Source of the DNA: Halococcaceae archaeon
GTDB lineage: Archaea > Halobacteriota > Halobacteria > Halobacteriales > Halalkalicoccaceae
Assembly: GCA_007129135.1 (NCBI GenBank)
Contig: SKWB01000153.1
Location: 1 to 16,404 of the forward strand
Length of the DNA: 16,404 bases
Direction: 5' to 3'
The notes under the pieces are model-generated. The model had not been told where the DNA came from. It did not search any database and worked only from the letters and a program-made list of their open reading frames with translations. Numbering within the stretch: the stretch's first letter is position 1; each line of letters begins with the position of its first letter. The position numbers and the translations under genes are program-made. Below are positions 13,546 to 16,404 of this stretch, in pieces.

Positions 13546-14655
13546 TCATGGCCGCGTGACCGAGTCGTAGAGCGCCGCCAGCCGTCCGATCGAGTGCTCG
13601 ACCGAGAGCATCTCCCGGCGACGCAGACAGAGGTCAGAGAGCCGGTCCCGATCGCGGAGCACGCGCTCGATGGCCCGGCGAAACGCCTCCGTGTCGCCCT
13701 GCGGGTAGTGGTAGCCCGTCTCGCCTTCGAGGACCGTATCGGAAAGCGCGCCCGCGTCGACGGCGACGGTCGGCGTCCCGCAGGCGGCGGCCTCCATCGC
13801 GACGAGGCCCTGCGTCTCCGTCGGGCTGGGAAACGCGAAGACGTCGAGCGCGGAGTAAAACGCGGGAAGCTCTGCACGCTCGAGGAAGCCGAGGAAACGG
13901 GCGTCGACGCCGCGCTCCCGAGCCCTGCGTTCGAGGGCGTCGCGTTCGGGGCCGTCACCTCCGAGCACGAGCGTGTACTCCGTTCCGGCGACCGCGTCGA
14001 TCAGCTCCCCTAAGTTCTTCTCGGCGCTGTGACGGCCGGTGTAGCCGACGAGCGTCCCCGCGTCGTCGAGTCCGTAACGCCCCCGGAAGCCGGACGGGTC
14101 CGTGGGGGTGAAGAAGTCGGTGTCGACGCCGTTCGAGAGCACCGCGATTCGTGACTCGATCCCGACCTCCTCCCTGAGGTAGTCGCGGGTGTAGGAGGTG
14201 GGCGTGACGACGAGGTCGGCGTTCTCGAAGAACCAGCGCTCGTACCGGCGGCAGGCGAACCAGAGCCCGGTCGCGAGCGCCTCGCCCGCCACCTTGGTCT
14301 CCGTGCGCTCGCCGAGCATCGTGTGATACGAGGCGACCAGCGGGACCTCCTTCCCCCGGGCGTAGCGCAGCCCCGCGACCCCGAGCGAGAAGGGCGTGTG
14401 CGCGTGGACGAGGTCCGGCTCCGGAAGCCCCTTCGGGATCGGCGGCAGCCCGAGACGGTACTGCTCGTAGAGCGGGGCCTGGAGGCTCCGGACCGGGAAC
14501 TCGTCCGGTCCGGGCTCGTAGCCGTCGATCCGGGGGAAGACGACGGGCATCCGCCCCCGGTCGTGCCAGCGGTCGCGCCAGAGGTCGATCGCGTAGGTCA
14601 CCCCGTTGATCGTCGGCCGGTAGAGGTCCGTGAAGACGGTGACGGTCTCGGCCAT
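13546..14655 (-). CDS. glycosyltransferase family 4 (GT-B retaining)
   Basis: A 369-residue glycosyltransferase that should transfer a sugar from a nucleotide-sugar donor to a lipid or glycan on the cytoplasmic face. The N-terminal domain has VFTDLYRPTINGVTYAI (7-23), the acceptor-side loop motif of GT4 enzymes, and HAHTPFSLGVAGL (84-96). The C-terminal domain has LSNGVDTDFF (173-182), GYTGRHSAEKNLGELI (204-219, donor phosphate-binding Arg/Lys), GGDGPE (232-237) and the FPSPTETQGLVAMEAAACG stretch, in which Glu280 and Glu288 form the E-x7-E motif. No transmembrane helix is present. The ATG at 14655 was chosen because upstream residues of the longer frame look non-coding. No TATA element stands out, so it may be read from the unknown gene upstream, 37 bp away. 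Acceptor unknown. Confidence 0.92.
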   Translation of the reverse strand: MAETVTVFTDLYRPTINGVTYAIDLWRDRWHDRGRMPVVFPRIDGYEPGPDEFPVRSLQAPLYEQYRLGLPPIPKGLPEPDLVHAHTPFSLGVAGLRYARGKEVPLVASYHTMLGERTETKVAGEALATGLWFACRRYERWFFENADLVVTPTSYTRDYLREEVGIESRIAVLSNGVDTDFFTPTDPSGFRGRYGLDDAGTLVGYTGRHSAEKNLGELIDAVAGTEYTLVLGGDGPERDALERRARERGVDARFLGFLERAELPAFYSALDVFAFPSPTETQGLVAMEAAACGTPTVAVDAGALSDTVLEGETGYHYPQGDTEAFRRAIERVLRDRDRLSDLCLRRREMLSVEHSIGRLAALYDSVTRP

Positions 14656-14692
14656 AGGGGGATGTCCTCGTCGGGAGGGAGGAACCTTCCGA

Positions 14693-15169
14693 TCAGTCGA
14701 CGACGTAGGCGATGTCGTTGCGCGAGAGCAGGTCGCGCATCGCTCGCACCCCGCGGTCGGTGTCCCAGCCGATCCCCCGGTAGTGTTTGACCGGGTGCGT
14801 GAGCCAGGAGTACTCCCAGTGGGCACAGACTTCGACCCCGTCACCCGGATCGAACAGCGTGACGTGGAGCTGTTCGTCGGCGAACGTCGAGGCGCGTCTG
14901 ACCCAGCTTCCCGCCGAGGCGCGGCCGTCCGCGTGGAGTTTCAGCGCGGCGATCGGTTCGCGGTGAAAGCCCATCGCTCTGAGATCCGTCGCGAACGCCG
15001 GGAACTCCCGCTCGACGCGGCCGACGTACTCGGAGGGGTGCATCACACACTGAGCGTAGCCGCCGACCCGCTCCAGCGCGCCGTCGACCGCCGGCCAGAA
15101 CCGCCGGCGGACGCGGGTGATGCGGTCGAGTTCGGCCCCGAGGTCGCGTCGGTCTCGCTTCGTCGCCAC
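14693..15169 (-). CDS. conserved haloarchaeal protein of unknown function, GTG start
   Basis: A 158-residue protein. The N-terminal third is helical and basic (TKRDRRDLGAELDRITRVRRR). The C-terminal half is richer in aromatic residues and histidine: EQLHVTLFDPGDGVEVCAHWEYSW with WLTHPVKHYRGIGWDTDRG (His101, 117, 125, 129). Clustered His, Asp and Trp could form a metal or ligand site, but I do not recognise a family. The start is unusual. No ATG gives a sensible N-terminus, while GTG at 15169 sits about 27 bp from an ATATAT element (15194-15199), indicating a leaderless GTG start. It precedes the GT4 gene by 37 bp. Confidence 0.7.
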   Translation of the reverse strand: MATKRDRRDLGAELDRITRVRRRFWPAVDGALERVGGYAQCVMHPSEYVGRVEREFPAFATDLRAMGFHREPIAALKLHADGRASAGSWVRRASTFADEQLHVTLFDPGDGVEVCAHWEYSWLTHPVKHYRGIGWDTDRGVRAMRDLLSRNDIAYVVD

Positions 15170-15193
15170 GGGGAGAGGTAGGGAGGCGGTCGG

Positions 15194-15199
15194 ATATAT
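15194..15199. promoter_or_regulatory. symmetric TATA element between divergent genes
   Basis: ATATAT is palindromic. Towards the left it is about 27 bp from the GTG at 15169. Towards the right it predicts a start near 15224, about 30 bases before the ATG at 15254, so it could serve both directions. Confidence 0.5.
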
Positions 15200-15222
15200 G
15201 GTTTCTCGTCCGGAACGGGACG

Positions 15223-15246
15223 TTGAAGGGCCTCGCGCCCCTTCGA
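15223..15246 (+). repeat. inverted repeat (hairpin) at predicted 5' end of the DUF6149-like transcript
   Basis: Arms TTGAAGGG (15223-15230) and CCCTTCGA (15239-15246) pair over eight positions, with one G-U pair and an eight-base loop. The predicted transcript start falls at its left edge and the ATG follows eight bases after it. Confidence 0.55.
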
Positions 15247-15253
15247 TAGGTCG

Positions 15254-15862
15254 ATGAAGATCCACCAGAACCCGCGGCACTGGGCGGCGAAGAAGGCGCT
15301 GACCACGCCGGGAATCAGCTCCGTCGCGAACTACGGGCTGGTGAAGATGCACACGAAGATATTCCTCGGGAAGGCCGACGAGGAGCGGCGAGAGGAGCGC
15401 AAAGAGCATTTGGACGACTTCTTCGACGCGACGATGGACACCTACGTCGCGGCGCTGGAGGCCGACTATTCCGAGGCGGAGGCGAGAGAGATCACCCACC
15501 TCCAGGCGAACTTCGACTTCTTCACCCACGGCTGGACCGAGATGATGGAGATCCCGGCCGAGGAGTTCGAGGCCCACTACCGCCGCTACGAGGAGTTCTT
15601 CAGCGAGTACGGCATCACGATCGACGACCCGCTCGGGGAGTTCCGGCCCCTGGAGAGGATCGCCGAGGCACCCGAAACGCCGGAGAAACGCGATCAGGGG
15701 GCCTACGAGAACGCCATCGCCGGCTTCGCCGACGACGTCTACGTCGTGACCGGCGAGGGCGAGACGGTCGTCGGCGGCGACGGCCCCGAACCCGAGGTGA
15801 GCGTCGCCGACGCACCCGGGGTGAGCGAGGACGACACCGACGAGAGCGCGAACGCGGACTGA
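15254..15862 (+). CDS. conserved haloarchaeal protein, DUF6149-like
   Basis: A 202-residue, mostly helical protein. A basic start KIHQNPRHWAAKKALTTPGI (2-21) leads to VKMHTKIFLGKADEERREERKEHL (about 30-53) and the core FFDATMDTYVAALEADYSEAEAREITHLQANFDFF (56-90), followed by HGWTEMMEIPAEEFEAHY and DDPLGEFRP (124-132). This block order resembles a haloarchaeal family I recall as DUF6149; the number is unchecked. The last 60 residues are poorly structured and acidic, with repeated Asp/Glu and Val/Gly. No signal peptide or transmembrane helix is seen. The short basic N-terminus could associate with the membrane. Its TGA stop is directly followed by the stop codon of the convergent flavoprotein (TGATCA). 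A hairpin lies in its short leader. Confidence 0.8.
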   Translation: MKIHQNPRHWAAKKALTTPGISSVANYGLVKMHTKIFLGKADEERREERKEHLDDFFDATMDTYVAALEADYSEAEAREITHLQANFDFFTHGWTEMMEIPAEEFEAHYRRYEEFFSEYGITIDDPLGEFRPLERIAEAPETPEKRDQGAYENAIAGFADDVYVVTGEGETVVGGDGPEPEVSVADAPGVSEDDTDESANAD

Positions 15863-16404
15863 TCACCGCTCGGAGAGCAGGTCCGCACACGCGAATCCCG
15901 CGACGACGCCGCCGTCGAGGCTCCGTTCGGGGTACTGCGCCCGCGAGGCCATCCCCGCATACGTGAGTCCCTCCGCGACCTCGGAGAGGTCGTACGGGAC
16001 CACCTCCTCCAGATACCCGCAGGTGTAGACCGGTGCCGTTCTGGGCTCTCGAGCCGTCCGGACCCAGTTCACGGTAGCGGGATCGAACGCCGGGAAGAGG
16101 TCGGTTATCCCCTCCAGCCAGAGCGCTTCGACCTCGCTATCGCCCATCGTCCACACGTCCTCCTCGGTCGACTGGACGTAGCGTGCGACGTAGAGCAGGT
16201 GGTCGCCGCCGTAGCGTTCGGGTGAAACGAACTCGGTGTGTTCGATCAGCGCGCCGAACGGTGCCTCTTCCGCGACGTTGAGCCAGTAGGTTCCGGTGAG
16301 CGGCTCCGACAGCGAGTAGAGCGAACAGATCGTTCCCTGGAACTCGATCTCGGTCCCGTAGCCGACGAGCGACTCCAGCACGTCCGGCATCGTCGCGACG
16401 ACGA
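15863..16404 (-). CDS. FAD-dependent amine oxidase/protoporphyrinogen-oxidase-like protein (COG1232 type), C-terminal part
   Basis: The gene enters from the right edge, and 180 codons of its C-terminal half are present. The frame is open beyond the first in-window Met (16390), reading VVATMPDVLESL, which looks like the family's internal strand and helix rather than a true N-terminus. The segment GTICSLYSLSEPLTGTYWLN (19-38 from that Met), FGALIEHTEFVSPERYGG, LLYVARYVQ and the C-terminal FAD-contact motif GLTYAGMASRAQYPERSLDGGVVAG (141-165) identify a monoamine-oxidase-fold flavoenzyme with its substrate domain. The substrate cannot be judged without the N-terminal half. Its stop touches that of the convergent DUF6149-like gene. 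Confidence 0.82.
   Translation of the reverse strand, partial: VVATMPDVLESLVGYGTEIEFQGTICSLYSLSEPLTGTYWLNVAEEAPFGALIEHTEFVSPERYGGDHLLYVARYVQSTEEDVWTMGDSEVEALWLEGITDLFPAFDPATVNWVRTAREPRTAPVYTCGYLEEVVPYDLSEVAEGLTYAGMASRAQYPERSLDGGVVAGFACADLLSER

Noticed and set aside
12163..14013. 616-codon plus-strand open frame across the oxidoreductase and glycosyltransferase genes
   Set aside because: It spans two unrelated minus-strand genes and their spacer, and its product is an Arg/Asp/Val-rich shadow with no domain.
1..16404. Mobile elements, CRISPR arrays, tRNA/rRNA genes or a defence system
   Set aside because: I found no terminal repeats, transposase or integrase motifs, regularly spaced repeats, tRNA-like cloverleafs or toxin-antitoxin/nuclease motifs. 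Composition is uniform apart from the AT-rich region near 9208-9467.

Overview
The window looks like a haloarchaeal (class Halobacteria) chromosome segment. The DNA is very GC-rich. The proteins are strongly acidic and have Asp/Glu-rich tails. The transporter lipoprotein has a twin-arginine plus lipobox signal. Many genes have an AT-rich, TATA-like element centred about 25-28 bp upstream of the start codon, the arrangement expected for leaderless haloarchaeal transcripts. Several small conserved proteins resemble families I know only from haloarchaea. I see no rRNA, tRNA, CRISPR array, insertion sequence or integrase, so this reads as ordinary chromosomal backbone.

Left part (57-9207): peptide acquisition and turnover. 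An AbgA-like M20 amidohydrolase (minus) is divergent from a small membrane protein and a TldE/PmbA-type protein (plus). The TldE-like gene meets, tail to tail with no spacer, the end of a complete five-gene Dpp/Opp-type ABC transporter operon on the minus strand, ordered dppA (binding protein), dppB, dppC, dppD, dppF. The last genes overlap by 1-4 bases. Two parts of this transporter are odd. The binding protein appears circularly permuted relative to DppA/OppA. The second ATPase has about 90 extra residues inserted inside its C-terminal four-cysteine motif.

Middle part (9208-12256): a 260-bp AT-rich divergent promoter region that includes a possible 12-codon leaderless ORF, then mostly uncharacterised genes. 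These are two small membrane or exported proteins (plus) and, on the minus strand, a winged-helix-like protein, a DUF5815-like zinc-ribbon protein, a polytopic membrane protein and a DUF7124-like protein. Four minus-strand genes in this block carry their own TATA-like element at leaderless spacing, so they may be separate units rather than one operon.

Right part (12253-16404): three minus-strand genes in a row, a His-rich unknown protein starting at a leaderless GTG, a GT4 glycosyltransferase and an FAD/NAD-dependent pyridine-nucleotide-disulfide-type reductase. Divergent from them is a DUF6149-like gene with a hairpin at its predicted transcript start. It ends directly against the C-terminal part of a COG1232-like flavin amine oxidase, which runs off the right edge.

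No new defence or mobile system is visible. The best leads are the permuted binding protein, the split cysteine motif in the ATPase, the possible leaderless mini-ORF and the 5'-end hairpin.
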